From Limnohabitans sp. Rim8 (lineage in GTDB: Bacteria > Pseudomonadota > Gammaproteobacteria > Burkholderiales > Burkholderiaceae_C), in contig NZ_CAMDLM010000009.1 in NCBI RefSeq assembly GCF_945901735.1, forward strand, positions 53,981 through 117,980: a stretch of 64,000 bases of DNA, read 5' to 3'. The position numbers and the translations under genes were made by a program. The notes under the pieces were generated by a model. It did not search any database. It saw nothing but the letters and a program-made list of their open reading frames with translations, and was not told where the DNA came from. How positions within the stretch are numbered: the stretch's first letter is position 1; each line of letters begins with the position of its first letter. Positions 20,127 through 32,093 of the stretch are shown piece by piece.

Positions 20127-20807
20127 ATGGCCAAAGCCCTCGACCTTGAAGAACAAGAACAACTCGACCAGATCAAACACTTCTGGAAGAAATACGGCAA
20201 CCTGATTTCCTGGGTACTGATCGTCGTTTTGGGCAGCTATGCTTCCTGGAATGGTTACAAATACTGGCAACGCGACCAGGCGGCCAAGGCGGCCGTGCTG
20301 TTTGACGAGGTCGAGCGCGCGGTCACTGCCGGGGATGTGGTCCGTGTGGAGCGCAGTTTTGCCGACATGAAAGACAAGTTTGGTGGTACGCAATACGCCC
20401 ACCAAGCGGCCTTGCTGGCAGCCAAGGCTTTGCAGGCCAAAGACAAGGCCGAAGCCGCCCGCGCTGCTCTGAAGTGGGTTGCTGAGGTGGCGCCCGATCC
20501 TGCGTACCGCGACATTGCACGTTTGCGACTGTCTGCCCTGTTGCTCGATGCCGGCTCCAACGACGAGGCTCTGGCCCAGTTGAGCGCGCCTTTTACCCCG
20601 GCCATGGCGGGTTTGGCCGCCGATTTGCGCGGCGATGTCATGCAGGTCAAAGGCCAAAAAGGCGAAGCGGTCAGTGCTTATCAAAGCGCTTGGCAACTGT
20701 TGAGTGACAGTCCCGATTACAAGCGCTTGGTGCAAGCCAAGCTCAATGCGTTGGGTGTGGATCCCGAAACGGCCAATCCGGCCACTGCGACAGGAAGCGC
20801 CAAGTGA
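20127..20807 (+). CDS. YfgM-like membrane-anchored TPR protein
   Basis: This 226-residue protein begins with a charged cytoplasmic stretch (LEEQEQLDQIKHFWKKYGN), one membrane helix near 28-46 (LISWVLIVVLGSYASW) and a periplasmic Ala-rich helical part with TPR-like repeats. This matches YfgM (DUF2133), an ancillary SecYEG/periplasmic chaperone partner in E. coli. The position between hisS and bamB is conserved. It overlaps bamB by four bases. Confidence 0.88.
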   Translation: MAKALDLEEQEQLDQIKHFWKKYGNLISWVLIVVLGSYASWNGYKYWQRDQAAKAAVLFDEVERAVTAGDVVRVERSFADMKDKFGGTQYAHQAALLAAKALQAKDKAEAARAALKWVAEVAPDPAYRDIARLRLSALLLDAGSNDEALAQLSAPFTPAMAGLAADLRGDVMQVKGQKGEAVSAYQSAWQLLSDSPDYKRLVQAKLNALGVDPETANPATATGSAK

Positions 20808-21937
20808 CACGTTTGTTCAACTCTCTGTTCGGACGCTGGTTGGCTGTGGCCTGCTTGTGCGTGTTGTCGGCTTGTTCCAGTGCCCCCAACAAGCCACAGC
20901 CCTCACCTTTGCCCAGCGTCAGTGGCTCTTGGAATGTGAAAAAGGCCTGGACCAACCAAATTGGCGAGGTCAGCACCCCTGTCTTGGCCTCTGTCCATGG
21001 TCAGCAAGTGGCTGTGGCTTCTACGGCTGGCCAGTTGGCACTGATCGATGCGGTCAGTGGCAGGGATGTGTGGCGGTTGAATCTGGGTGCACCGATTCAA
21101 GCAGGTGTTGGCGGTGATGGCCAGCGCTTTGCAGTGGTCACGCGCAACAACGAACTGGTCACGGTCGAAGCCGGCCGGGTCCTCTGGCGTCAAAGCCTAT
21201 CGGCTTTGTCCTACACACCGCCCTTGGTGGCCGGTGAGCGTGTGTTTGTTTTGACGGGCGATCGGTCCGTGAGCGCTTTTGATGGGGCCACGGGCCAGAA
21301 ACTTTGGACGCAACAGCGACCGGGTGACCCGCTGGTGTTGCGCCAAGCCGGTTTGTTGATGCCCGTGGGGGACCAGTTGCTGGTTGGCTGGGGTGGGCGT
21401 CTGGTCTCCTTGAACCCCTTGTCGGGCGCTGTGCGCTGGGAAACGCTGGTCGGTAGCACCCGCGGCACCAACGAAGTCGAGCGCCTGGTCGATCTGGTCG
21501 CTGGGGCCAGCCGTGTGGGCAGCTCGGTCTGCGTGCGAGCCTTCCAAGCCACCGTGGCCTGTGTGGACGGCACCAATGGCCGCATGGCCTGGAGCCGCGC
21601 CGCACAAGGCCACCAAGGCCTGGACGGTGACGCCCAAACCCTGTGGGGCGTCGAGTCCGATGGCAAGCTGCAGGCCTGGCAACGCACTTCGGGCGCGCCT
21701 TTATGGACACAAGAGGCTTTGCGTTTTCGGGGTGTGAGCATGCCTTTGGCTTGGGGCCAAGCACTGGTTGTGGGAGATCAGGACGGCTGGGTGCATGCAC
21801 TCTCGCCTCAAGACGGGAAGCCCTTGCAGCGCATCGGCACCGATGGCAGCGCCATCACCGGCCGCCCGGTGGCCGTGGGTCAGACTTTGGTGGTGGTGAC
21901 ACGCACCGGGGGCGTCTTCGGATTTCGCCCCGAATGA
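20804..21937 (+). CDS. bamB: Outer membrane protein assembly factor BamB
   Basis: This 377-residue lipoprotein forms an eight-bladed PQQ-type beta-propeller in the BAM complex. The lipobox is LSAC (Cys24). Repeated blade segments appear, such as GQQVAVASTAGQLALIDAVSG, GVESDGKLQAWQRTSGAPLW and GDQDGWVHALSPQDGKPL. The GTG start at 20804 overlaps the yfgM-like stop. It is a second BAM lipoprotein in this window besides bamD. Confidence 0.94.
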   Translation: MTRLFNSLFGRWLAVACLCVLSACSSAPNKPQPSPLPSVSGSWNVKKAWTNQIGEVSTPVLASVHGQQVAVASTAGQLALIDAVSGRDVWRLNLGAPIQAGVGGDGQRFAVVTRNNELVTVEAGRVLWRQSLSALSYTPPLVAGERVFVLTGDRSVSAFDGATGQKLWTQQRPGDPLVLRQAGLLMPVGDQLLVGWGGRLVSLNPLSGAVRWETLVGSTRGTNEVERLVDLVAGASRVGSSVCVRAFQATVACVDGTNGRMAWSRAAQGHQGLDGDAQTLWGVESDGKLQAWQRTSGAPLWTQEALRFRGVSMPLAWGQALVVGDQDGWVHALSPQDGKPLQRIGTDGSAITGRPVAVGQTLVVVTRTGGVFGFRPE

Positions 21938-21956
21938 TGGATCGGAAAATTTTTAA

Positions 21957-23297
21957 GTGAAACCTGTACTGGCCCTTGTTGGCCGCCCGAATGTGGGCAA
22001 ATCGACGCTGTTCAACCGCCTGACCAAAAGCCGAGACGCCATCGTCGCCGATTTTGCCGGCTTGACCCGTGACCGCCATTACGGCAATGGCAAACAAGGT
22101 CGACAAGAGTTCATTGTGATCGACACGGGCGGTTTTGAGCCCGATGCCAGCAGCGGCATCTACAAAGAGATGGCCAAGCAAACGCAACAAGCGGTGGCTG
22201 AGGCCGATGTGGTGATATTCGTGGTGGACGCCCGCGGCGGGTTGTCGGCACAGGACCACGACATCGCCAAGTATTTGCGCAAGATCGGCAAACCCTGTTT
22301 GCTGGTGGCCAACAAGGCCGAAGGCATGCTTGAAGGCATCCAGCTGACCGAGTTTTATGAGTTGGGTCTGGGCGAGGTGATCGCCATCTCGGCCGCCCAT
22401 GGCCAAGGCACTCGCGGTTTGGTGGAGTTGGCCTTTGACCTGTTGAACCTGCCCGACGAGCCGGAAGAGACAGAGGAAGATCTCTCGGTCATCAAACTGG
22501 CGGTTGCCGGTCGGCCCAACGTGGGTAAATCCACCCTGATCAACACCTGGCTGGGTGAAGAGCGTTTGGTGGCTTTTGACATGCCGGGCACCACCCGGGA
22601 TGCGATCTCGGTGCCGTTTGAGCGTCAGGGCCAGAAATTTGAATTGATCGACACGGCCGGTTTGCGCCGCAAAGGCAAGGTGTTCGAGGCCATTGAAAAG
22701 TTCTCGGTGGTCAAAACCTTGCAGGCCATTGAATCGGCCAATGTGGTCCTGCTCTTGCTCGACGCCGAGCAGGGCGTGACCGAGCAGGACGCGCACATTG
22801 CTGGTTATGCACTGGAAAGCGGCCGCGCCATGGTGCTGGCCATCAACAAGTGGGATGCCGTCGACGAATACCAACGCCAGTTGGTGCAGCGCTCGATTGA
22901 AAACCGCTTGCCGTTTTTGAGCTTTGCCAACATGCACTTCATCTCGGCCAAAAAACGTCAAGGTCTGGGGCCTGTCTGGGCCTCCATTGTGCAGGCGCAC
23001 AAGTCGGCCATGTGCAAAATGAGCACGCCGACTCTGACGCGTTTGCTGCTGGAGGCCGTGCAGTTCCAGAGCCCTCAACGTGGCGGCATGTTCCGCCCCA
23101 AACTGCGTTATGCCCACCAAGGTGGCATGAACCCGCCCGTGATCGTGATCCACGGCAATTCGCTGGAGCACGTCACCGACACCTACAAGCGCTTTTTGGA
23201 AGGACGCTTTCGCAAAGCCTTCAGCCTGGCCGGCACGCCCATGCGAATTGAAATGAAAACATCGACAAATCCTTTTGCGGACAAAGAATCCAGCTGA
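21957..23297 (+). CDS. der: Ribosome assembly GTPase Der
   Basis: This 446-residue protein carries two tandem GTPase domains, a feature unique to Der (EngA). P-loops GRPNVGKST occur near residue 9 and again near 184. Each domain has its DTGG or DTAG and NK-D motifs ([16 protein letters not shown]). A C-terminal KH-like domain follows. It acts in 50S subunit maturation. The GTG start at 21957 has only a weak ribosome binding site. Confidence 0.97.
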   Translation: MKPVLALVGRPNVGKSTLFNRLTKSRDAIVADFAGLTRDRHYGNGKQGRQEFIVIDTGGFEPDASSGIYKEMAKQTQQAVAEADVVIFVVDARGGLSAQDHDIAKYLRKIGKPCLLVANKAEGMLEGIQLTEFYELGLGEVIAISAAHGQGTRGLVELAFDLLNLPDEPEETEEDLSVIKLAVAGRPNVGKSTLINTWLGEERLVAFDMPGTTRDAISVPFERQGQKFELIDTAGLRRKGKVFEAIEKFSVVKTLQAIESANVVLLLLDAEQGVTEQDAHIAGYALESGRAMVLAINKWDAVDEYQRQLVQRSIENRLPFLSFANMHFISAKKRQGLGPVWASIVQAHKSAMCKMSTPTLTRLLLEAVQFQSPQRGGMFRPKLRYAHQGGMNPPVIVIHGNSLEHVTDTYKRFLEGRFRKAFSLAGTPMRIEMKTSTNPFADKESS

Positions 23298-23385
23298 GAT
23301 TTGAGGAATTCATATTTTTCCAAAATCACCTCCCTTTCCCTGTGGTAAGGTCATGTTTTTAAAACTTCTGAACACGGAGAATATC

Positions 23386-23631
23386 GTGAGCAACAAAGGT
23401 CAACTTTTGCAAGACCCCTTTCTGAACGCACTGCGCAAAGAGCATGTGCCCGTGTCCATTTACCTCGTCAACGGTATCAAACTTCAAGGCCAGATTGAAT
23501 CGTTCGACCAATACGTTGTGCTTTTGCGCAACACAGTGACCCAGATGGTCTACAAACACGCCATCTCCACCATCGTCCCCGGTCGTTCCGTCACCTTCAG
23601 CACCCCTGAAACGGGTGAAATCACTGCTTGA
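23386..23631 (+). CDS. hfq: RNA chaperone Hfq
   Basis: This 81-residue Hfq has the Sm1 segment [20 protein letters not shown], with Gln and Phe of the proximal face, and the Sm2 motif YKHAIST. It pairs small RNAs with mRNAs. GTG 23386 is preceded by GGAG at 23376-23379 and gives the standard N-terminus MSNKGQ; a longer frame from 23353 is not needed. The short C-terminal tail is normal for betaproteobacteria. It lies just upstream of hflX, as in many proteobacteria. Confidence 0.97.
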   Translation: MSNKGQLLQDPFLNALRKEHVPVSIYLVNGIKLQGQIESFDQYVVLLRNTVTQMVYKHAISTIVPGRSVTFSTPETGEITA

Positions 23632-23683
23632 TGCGGTTTTCGCTCAACTGGCGGTGTGATATCGCCACTGCAGGTTGCTGACA

Positions 23684-24871
23684 TTGTCTGAAACATCCTC
23701 CCAACAAGCCGCGCCGACCTTATTGGTCGGCGTTGACTTTGGGCTGCCGCATTTTGACGGCGCGCTGCAAGAACTCGGCCTTTTGGCGGAGTCTGGCGGC
23801 TTAAAGCCGGTGGCGCGCCTGACCTGCAAACGCAAGGCCCCTGATCCAGCGCTCTTTGTCGGTAGCGGCAAGGCCGACGAAATCAAAGCGCTGGCCCTGA
23901 TGCACGGAGCGGTCGAGGTCTTGTTCGACCAGTCTCTGAGTCCGGCACAACAGCGCAATTTGGAGCGCCACATCGGGCTGCCAGTGAATGACCGAACCTT
24001 GCTGATCCTGGGAATTTTTGGCCAACGTGCCCGCAGCCACGAGGGCAAACTGCAAGTGGAACTGGCACGCCAGCAGTACCTGAGCACCCGTCTGGTGCGC
24101 CGCTGGTCGCATTTGGAACGGCAAAGTGGCGGTATTGGCATGCGAGGTGGTCCGGGTGAGACCCAGATCGAACTGGACCGCCGCATGATCAACGACTCGA
24201 TCAAGCGCATCAAAGAGCGTTTGCTCAAGGTCAAGAAGCAGCGCAACACCCAGCGGCGACAGCGCGAACGCCGCGACACTTTCAACATTTCGCTTGTGGG
24301 CTACACCAACGCGGGCAAGTCCACCTTGTTCAATGCCCTGGTCAAAGCCCGCGCCTTCGCCGCCGACCAGTTGTTTGCCACCTTGGACACCACCACGCGT
24401 CAGTTGTATCTGGGCGAAGCAGGGCGCTCGGTCTCCTTGTCCGATACCGTGGGTTTTATCCGTGATTTGCCGCACGGTCTGGTCGAAGCCTTTCAGGCCA
24501 CACTGCAAGAAGCCACCGAAGCCGATTTGCTGCTGCATGTGGTGGACGCGGCCAACCCGGATTTTCCGGAGCAAATGGCCGAGGTGCAAAAAGTGCTGGC
24601 CGAAATCGGTGCCCATCAGGTGCCGCAATTGCTCGTTTTCAATAAACTCGATGCGCTGGCCGCTGAGCGTTACCCCTTGCAGATGCAAGACCAGTACGAA
24701 CTCGATGGTGAGCCCGTGCCGCGTGTGTTTCTGAGCGCGCGAAGCGGCGAGGGTCTGCCCCTTTTGCGCTCGGCGCTGTCCGACATCGTCAAGGTGGCGC
24801 TGCCTGCAGCCCAATCATCAGAGCCTGATCCCCGTGACTTGACCCGGGAATATCCCGGTGACGCGCCTTGA
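23684..24871 (+). CDS. hflX: Ribosome-associated GTPase HflX
   Basis: This GTPase of about 395 residues splits stalled or heat-damaged ribosomes. The N-terminal HflX domain contains FVGSGKADEIKAL and the glycine-rich GGIGMRGGPGETQIELDRR. A coiled region follows (about 160-195). The G-domain has VGYTNAGKSTLFNAL, DTVGFIRDLPH and NKLDAL. The start is one of two TTG codons; 23684 gives MSETSSQQAAP with AGG about 9 bases upstream and is preferred over 23675. Confidence 0.92.
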   Translation: MSETSSQQAAPTLLVGVDFGLPHFDGALQELGLLAESGGLKPVARLTCKRKAPDPALFVGSGKADEIKALALMHGAVEVLFDQSLSPAQQRNLERHIGLPVNDRTLLILGIFGQRARSHEGKLQVELARQQYLSTRLVRRWSHLERQSGGIGMRGGPGETQIELDRRMINDSIKRIKERLLKVKKQRNTQRRQRERRDTFNISLVGYTNAGKSTLFNALVKARAFAADQLFATLDTTTRQLYLGEAGRSVSLSDTVGFIRDLPHGLVEAFQATLQEATEADLLLHVVDAANPDFPEQMAEVQKVLAEIGAHQVPQLLVFNKLDALAAERYPLQMQDQYELDGEPVPRVFLSARSGEGLPLLRSALSDIVKVALPAAQSSEPDPRDLTREYPGDAP

Positions 24872-24927
24872 GTGGTCCTTAAATTCGGCACAATGCTGTT
24901 TCGTTCTCCAGACAAAGACAAAGAACC

Positions 24928-26181
24928 ATGAATTTTCAACTGCCAGCCCTGCGATGGTCCTTGCTGCCCGCCACGATACGAGGCATTTTCAATTTGAACG
25001 ACCCACGCTGGGGTCGTGACGATGACAAATCTTCCGGCGACTCGGGCAACAAGCCATCGGGCGACACGCCGCCACCTGGCCCCAAACCGGAAGCCTGGCA
25101 GCCACCGCCCGGACGCGGCCCGCAGCAACAGCAAAGTGGCCCGCCCGATTTGGACGAGTTGTGGCGTGACTTCAACCGCAAGCTCGGTCAGATTTTTGGC
25201 GGCAAAGGCGGCCCTCAACGTCCCCAAGGCCCTGGCGGTTCTGGAGGTGGATCGGGCGGGCCGGAAATTCCAGCCTTCATCAAGAACCTGGGCATTGGTG
25301 TCATTTTGGGTGGTGCCTTGCTGGTCTGGTTGGCCACCGGATTTTTCATCGTGCAAGAAGGTCAGCAGGCCGTCATCACCCAGTTTGGCAAGTACAACTC
25401 CACAGTGGGGGCGGGTTTCAATTGGCGCTTGCCTTACCCAGTGCAGCGCCACGAACTGGTGTTCGTGACGCAAATCCGTTCGGTGGACATTGGCCGCGAC
25501 AACATCGTCAAAGCCACAGGTCTGCGTGAGTCGGCGATGTTGACCGAGGATGAAAACATCGTTGAAATCAAATTCGCCGTGCAATACCGCCTGAACGACG
25601 CTCGGGCCTATTTGTTCGAAAGCCGCAACCCGACCGAAGCCGTGGTGCAGACCGCTGAAACCGCTGTGCGCGAGGTGGTGGGCAAAATGAAAATGGATTC
25701 GGCGCTGGCCGAAGAGCGTGACCAGATTGCGCCTCGCGTGCGTGAAAAAATGCAAACCATCTTGGACCGTTACAAAGTGGGTATTGAGGTCGTGGGCATC
25801 AACTTGCAGCAAGGGGGCGTGCGCCCACCTGAGCAGGTGCAGGCTGCTTTCGACGACGTGCTCAAAGCCGGTCAGGAACGCGAACGCGCCAAGAACGAAG
25901 CGCAAGCCTATGCCAACGATGTGGTCCCGCGTGCCGTGGGTGCCGCCTCGCGTCTGAAGGAAGAGGCCGATGCTTACCGCGAACGCATCGTGGCGCAAGC
26001 CGAAGGTGATGCCCAGCGCTTCAAGACCATCTTGCCCGAGTACCAAAAATCGCCTCAGGTCATGCGTGACCGCATGTACACCGACACCATGCAACAGATC
26101 TACAGCAACGTGACCAAGGTGCTGGTCGACAGCAAATCAGGCTCCAACCTTCTGTATTTGCCGCTCGACAAAATCATGTAA
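24928..26181 (+). CDS. hflK: HflK protease-regulator subunit, C-terminal tail lost to an in-frame stop
   Basis: This 417-residue SPFH/band 7 protein forms the HflKC cage around FtsH at the inner membrane. The N-terminus is Gly/Pro-rich and disordered (residues 30-115), then a membrane helix near 125-147 and the SPFH domain with EGQQAVITQFGKYNSTVGAG. The frame stops with TAA (26179-26181) after LDKIM. Reading on in the same frame gives 41 more codons to TAA at 26305-26307, ending RSRDLERSRSRDPR, the kind of tail HflK has in relatives. So the stop looks like a recent truncation (for example CAA to TAA) or a sequencing error. The core domain is intact and function is probably kept. Confidence 0.93.
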   Translation: MNFQLPALRWSLLPATIRGIFNLNDPRWGRDDDKSSGDSGNKPSGDTPPPGPKPEAWQPPPGRGPQQQQSGPPDLDELWRDFNRKLGQIFGGKGGPQRPQGPGGSGGGSGGPEIPAFIKNLGIGVILGGALLVWLATGFFIVQEGQQAVITQFGKYNSTVGAGFNWRLPYPVQRHELVFVTQIRSVDIGRDNIVKATGLRESAMLTEDENIVEIKFAVQYRLNDARAYLFESRNPTEAVVQTAETAVREVVGKMKMDSALAEERDQIAPRVREKMQTILDRYKVGIEVVGINLQQGGVRPPEQVQAAFDDVLKAGQERERAKNEAQAYANDVVPRAVGAASRLKEEADAYRERIVAQAEGDAQRFKTILPEYQKSPQVMRDRMYTDTMQQIYSNVTKVLVDSKSGSNLLYLPLDKIM

Positions 26182-26307
26182 CAGGTCACGCAAGTGGCCC
26201 CGCCCACCATGGATGTGCCCGCAGCCCCTGCCAATACCGGCAGCAACGGCGCTGCGGACACCCGCTCCCGAGACCTCGAGCGTTCGCGTAGCCGCGATCC
26301 ACGATAA
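26182..26307 (+). pseudogene. Stranded in-frame HflK C-terminal tail
   Basis: These 41 codons plus TAA continue the hflK frame directly after its stop codon. They encode a Pro/Ala/Asn/Ser-rich stretch ending in repeated R-S-R-D units, as expected for a Burkholderiales HflK C-terminus. There is no separate well-placed start. Its last bases supply AAGGA (26306-26310), the hflC ribosome binding site. Confidence 0.7.
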
Positions 26308-26318
26308 GGAATAAGACA

Positions 26319-27218
26319 ATGAATCGCATCGGATTGTGGATTTCGAGTTTGCTGGTGGTGTTCGCACTGCTCAGCTCTACCTTGTTCGTGGTGGACCAGC
26401 GCCAGTTTGGCGTGGTCTACGCTTTGGGTCAGATCAAGGAAGTGATCACCGAGCCAGGCCTGCACTTCAAGTTGCCGCCTCCACTGCAAAACGTCAACTA
26501 CATTGACAAGCGTTTGTTGACGCTGGACAGTCCCGACAACGAGCCCATGCTCACGGCCGAAAAGCAGCGCGTGGTGATTGACTGGTATGTGCGCTGGCGC
26601 ATCACCGATCCGCAGGCCTACATCCGCAACGTGGGTCTGGATGAAAAGGCAGGTACCAACCAGCTCAACCGCGTGGTACGCAACGCTTTCCAGGAGGAGA
26701 TCAACAAACGCACCGTCAACGAGCTGCTGTCTCTCAAAAGGGAAGCGCTGATGGACGACGTCAAAGCCGCCGTGCTGGTCGTGGTCAAAGGCGCCAAGCC
26801 TTGGGGCGTGGACGTGGTGGATGTGCGCATCACCCGTGCCGATTACGTGGACACCATCACCGAATCGGTGTATCGCCGTATGGAAGCTGAACGCAAACGC
26901 GTGGCCAACGAGTTGCGCTCGACCGGTGGTGCAGAAGGTGAAAAAATTCGTGCCGACGCCGATCGCCAGCGCGAGGTGACGATCGCCAATGCTTACCGCG
27001 ATGCCCAAAAAATCAAGGGCGAGGGCGATGCCCAAGCGGCCCGCTTGTATGCCGAGTCCTTTGGCCGCGACCCGCAGTTTGCCCAGTTCTATCGCAGCCT
27101 AGAAGCTTACAAGTCCAGCTTCAACAGCAAGGGCGACGTGATGGTGCTCGACCCTGGCAGCTCCGAGTTTTTCAAGGGCATGCGCGGCACACCGGGCGGT
27201 GCACCGGCCCGGAAGTAA
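26319..27218 (+). CDS. hflC: HflC protease-regulator subunit
   Basis: This 299-residue SPFH protein is the partner of HflK in regulating FtsH. An N-terminal membrane anchor (residues 5-22, IGLWISSLLVVFALLSSTLF) is followed by VVDQRQFGVVYALGQIKEVI and the helical part GGAEGEKIRADADRQREVTI typical of HflC. ATG 26319 has AAGGA 8 bases upstream. Length is normal. Confidence 0.96.
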   Translation: MNRIGLWISSLLVVFALLSSTLFVVDQRQFGVVYALGQIKEVITEPGLHFKLPPPLQNVNYIDKRLLTLDSPDNEPMLTAEKQRVVIDWYVRWRITDPQAYIRNVGLDEKAGTNQLNRVVRNAFQEEINKRTVNELLSLKREALMDDVKAAVLVVVKGAKPWGVDVVDVRITRADYVDTITESVYRRMEAERKRVANELRSTGGAEGEKIRADADRQREVTIANAYRDAQKIKGEGDAQAARLYAESFGRDPQFAQFYRSLEAYKSSFNSKGDVMVLDPGSSEFFKGMRGTPGGAPARK

Positions 27219-27221
27219 ATT

Positions 27222-27407
27222 TTGCTCGACACCCTCCTGCTGGCTTTTGGCCTGATGCTCATCCTGGAGGGTTTGCTGCCCATGCTTTCCCCGCGGCGAT
27301 GGCGCAGCCTGTTTGAGCAAATGCTCCAGCTTCAGGAGGGGCAGATCCGGTTTTTCGGCATGCTCATGGTGGTGTTCGGCTTGTTGGTGATTTGGCTGCT
27401 GGCCTGA
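27222..27407 (+). CDS. DUF2065 small membrane protein (YjeT-like)
   Basis: This 61-residue protein is almost entirely two membrane helices (LLLAFGLMLILEGLLPML and FFGMLMVVFGLLVIWLLA) joined by a basic/polar loop (SPRRWRSLFEQMLQLQEGQI). It matches DUF2065, which in many proteobacteria follows hflC. The start is TTG 27222, three bases after the hflC stop. Function unknown. Confidence 0.85.
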   Translation: MLDTLLLAFGLMLILEGLLPMLSPRRWRSLFEQMLQLQEGQIRFFGMLMVVFGLLVIWLLA

Positions 27408-27551
27408 CACCCTTCTGGTTGCGTGGTTGTTCAGATCGGTCCCATTCTTTGCACAGAGACTGGATTTGGACAAATTGCCCCTCTGTTTGCCGGAAATGAG
27501 CTTGTCAACCCGGTAAAATCTTGCTTTTAACCGTCTCCCCCCCATCCCCTC

Positions 27552-30058
<2,507 letters not shown>

Positions 30059-30114
30059 TTTTTCCAGTCCGCGAAACCCATCGATCTCAACCCCTGAATT
30101 TTTGGAGTGACCCC

Positions 30115-30639
30115 ATGTTGACCGAAGACGGCAAGCACCTGTACGTGAGCTACGACGAATACCACAACCTGATCGAAAAACTCGCGATCAAAATTCACCA
30201 GTCCGGCTGGCAGTTCGACACCATCCTGTGCCTGGCCCGCGGTGGCATGCGCCCCGGCGACATTCTCTCGCGCGTGTTCGACAAGCCGCTGGCCATCATG
30301 TCCACCAGTTCCTACCGCGCCGATTCGGGCACGGTGCAGGGCCACTTGGACATCGCCCGCTTCATCACCACACCCAAAGGCGAGATCGCAGGCAAAGTGC
30401 TGTTGGTCGACGACTTGGCCGACACCGGCCACACCCTGCGTGCGGTGGTGGACCAGCTGAAAAACAACTACCAGCCGATCACCGAGCTGCGCACAGCCGT
30501 GATCTGGACCAAGGGCGTGTCCAGCTTCAAGCCCGATTACTCTATCGAGGACCTGCCCACCAACCCCTGGATTCACCAGCCTTTTGAGCCGTACGACAAC
30601 ATGCGCCCCGAAAAGTTGATGGCAAAGTGGCGCGTCTGA
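30115..30639 (+). CDS. Purine-type phosphoribosyltransferase
   Basis: This 174-residue type I phosphoribosyltransferase has the PRPP motif VLLVDDLADTGHTL. An upstream CLARGGMRPGDILSRVF loop binds pyrophosphate. The tail PWIHQPFEPYDNMRPEKLMAKWRV resembles the xanthine/hypoxanthine group of small PRTases (Gpt-like). It follows purA by 56 bases, which fits purine salvage. The exact base used cannot be read from the sequence. Confidence 0.85.
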   Translation: MLTEDGKHLYVSYDEYHNLIEKLAIKIHQSGWQFDTILCLARGGMRPGDILSRVFDKPLAIMSTSSYRADSGTVQGHLDIARFITTPKGEIAGKVLLVDDLADTGHTLRAVVDQLKNNYQPITELRTAVIWTKGVSSFKPDYSIEDLPTNPWIHQPFEPYDNMRPEKLMAKWRV

Positions 30640-30670
30640 GCCGGCTCGTACTTTCCCTGAGTTGACCTGC

Positions 30671-30694
30671 AACAGCCTCCTTCGGGAGGCTGTT
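30671..30694 (+). terminator. UUCG-loop terminator after the phosphoribosyltransferase
   Basis: A 10-bp perfect stem, AACAGCCTCC / GGAGGCTGTT, closed by a TTCG tetraloop, lies 31 bases after the stop. The following T-run is short (TG after TT), so termination may be partial. It ends the long ndk-to-PRT run. Confidence 0.75.
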
Positions 30695-30711
30695 TGCATT
30701 AGGATGTCTGG

Positions 30712-31968
30712 ATGCAAAAAGACCATCCAATTATTCCCGTCGTGCCCAGCGTCACCGGCCTGATTCACCACCCCTACACACCGCCTGGCGGGTTCGAAGC
30801 GCCCCAGCCCGGCGTGTTCAAGGCCTCGACGGTGTACTTTCCCACGGTGGCCGATATGCGCCAGCGTGAGTGGAAAGACAAATCGGCCTACACCTACGGC
30901 CTGCACGGCACGCCCACCACGTATTTGCTTGAGGAACGTTTGTGCGCGCTGGAGGGGGGATTGCAATGCATGCTGGTGCCCAGTGGGCTGGCTGCTTTGG
31001 CCTTGGTGGCTTTGGCCGTCCTGAAAACCGGCGATGAAGTCCTGATTCCGGACAACGCCTACGGCCCCAACAAAGCATTGGCCGCTGGCGAGTTGCGCCA
31101 CTTTGGCATCACGCACCGTTTTTACGACCCGATGGACCCGCAAGATCTGTCCCGCCAGATCACGCCCAGCACCCGCCTGGTCTGGCTTGAAGCGCCGGGC
31201 TCCGTGAGCATGGAGTTTCCCGATTTGCCCGAGATGGTGCGCCGCTGCCGCGAGCGCGGTGTCTTGTGCGCCCTGGACAACACCTGGGGTGCTGGCCTGG
31301 CGTTCCAGCCTTTTGATTTGTTGGCCGATGGTGCTGCAGGGGAGGGCAGTCTGGCCGTGGACATCAGCGCCCACGCGCTCACCAAATACCCCAGCGGCGG
31401 CGGCGACGTGCTGATGGGCAGTGTCATCACCCGCGACGCGGCTTTGCACCTCCAAATCAAACTTTGCCACATGCGCCTGGGCCTGGGCGTGGCGGCCAAC
31501 GACGCCGAAACCGTGCTGCGCTCTTTGCCCAGCATCGCGCTGCGTTATGCGGCGCATGACCAAACCGCTCGCGTTTTGGCCGCCTGGTGGCAAAACCAGC
31601 CGCAATGCGCGCAACTGATGCACCCAGCCTTTGAAGGCGCACCCGGCCATGCCCATTGGAAGGCCTTGTGTGATCGCGCGCCCGGTACAGGCCTGGCCGC
31701 AGGCTTGTTCAGCGTCATGATCGACGCGCGTTACAGCCAAGCCCAGGTGGATGCGTTTTGCGACGGGCTGAAACTCTTCAAGATCGGCTACAGCTGGGGC
31801 GGCCCTGTGAGCTTGGTGGTGCCCTACGACATCGCTGCGATGCGCCAAGCTTGGCCCGGCCATTTGAAGCCGGGCACGCTGGTGCGTTTTTCGACGGGCC
31901 TGGAGTCGGCGCAGGACTTGATTCTTGACTTGCATCAAGCCGCAGGGGCGCATTTGCCCATGGCCTGA
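30712..31968 (+). CDS. metC: Cystathionine beta-lyase-like PLP enzyme
   Basis: This 418-residue member of the Cys/Met-metabolism PLP family has the PLP lysine in AHALTKYPSGGGDVLMG (Lys225). Further family segments are TYGLHGTPTTYLLEERLCALEG, LDNTWGAGLAFQPFD and the C-terminal VRFSTGLESAQDLILDL. In MetC the reaction is beta-elimination of cystathionine to homocysteine, pyruvate and ammonia. Other members (gamma-synthase, gamma-lyase) share the fold, so substrate is probable only. It stands alone after a terminator. Confidence 0.85.
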   Translation: MQKDHPIIPVVPSVTGLIHHPYTPPGGFEAPQPGVFKASTVYFPTVADMRQREWKDKSAYTYGLHGTPTTYLLEERLCALEGGLQCMLVPSGLAALALVALAVLKTGDEVLIPDNAYGPNKALAAGELRHFGITHRFYDPMDPQDLSRQITPSTRLVWLEAPGSVSMEFPDLPEMVRRCRERGVLCALDNTWGAGLAFQPFDLLADGAAGEGSLAVDISAHALTKYPSGGGDVLMGSVITRDAALHLQIKLCHMRLGLGVAANDAETVLRSLPSIALRYAAHDQTARVLAAWWQNQPQCAQLMHPAFEGAPGHAHWKALCDRAPGTGLAAGLFSVMIDARYSQAQVDAFCDGLKLFKIGYSWGGPVSLVVPYDIAAMRQAWPGHLKPGTLVRFSTGLESAQDLILDLHQAAGAHLPMA

Positions 31969-32057
31969 TCACTTCAGTCAATCGAAGGACACTTTTTGGG
32001 CCAGAGAAAACAGCTTGAGTGGTTGACTGGCTGTTCAAAGCGGGCCGTTAGGGGTAA

Positions 32058-32081
32058 TCTGAAAACCTTTGTATTTTCAGA
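32058..32081 (+). promoter_or_regulatory. Hairpin next to the ribosome binding site of the DUF2189 gene
   Basis: TCTGAAAA-CCTTTGTA-TTTTCAGA is an 8-bp perfect stem that ends at the start of the likely Shine-Dalgarno GAGGGA (32080-32085), with ATG at 32094. It may limit translation. The remaining gap after metC shows no convincing promoter. Confidence 0.35.
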
Positions 32082-32093
32082 GGGACTTTTCAC

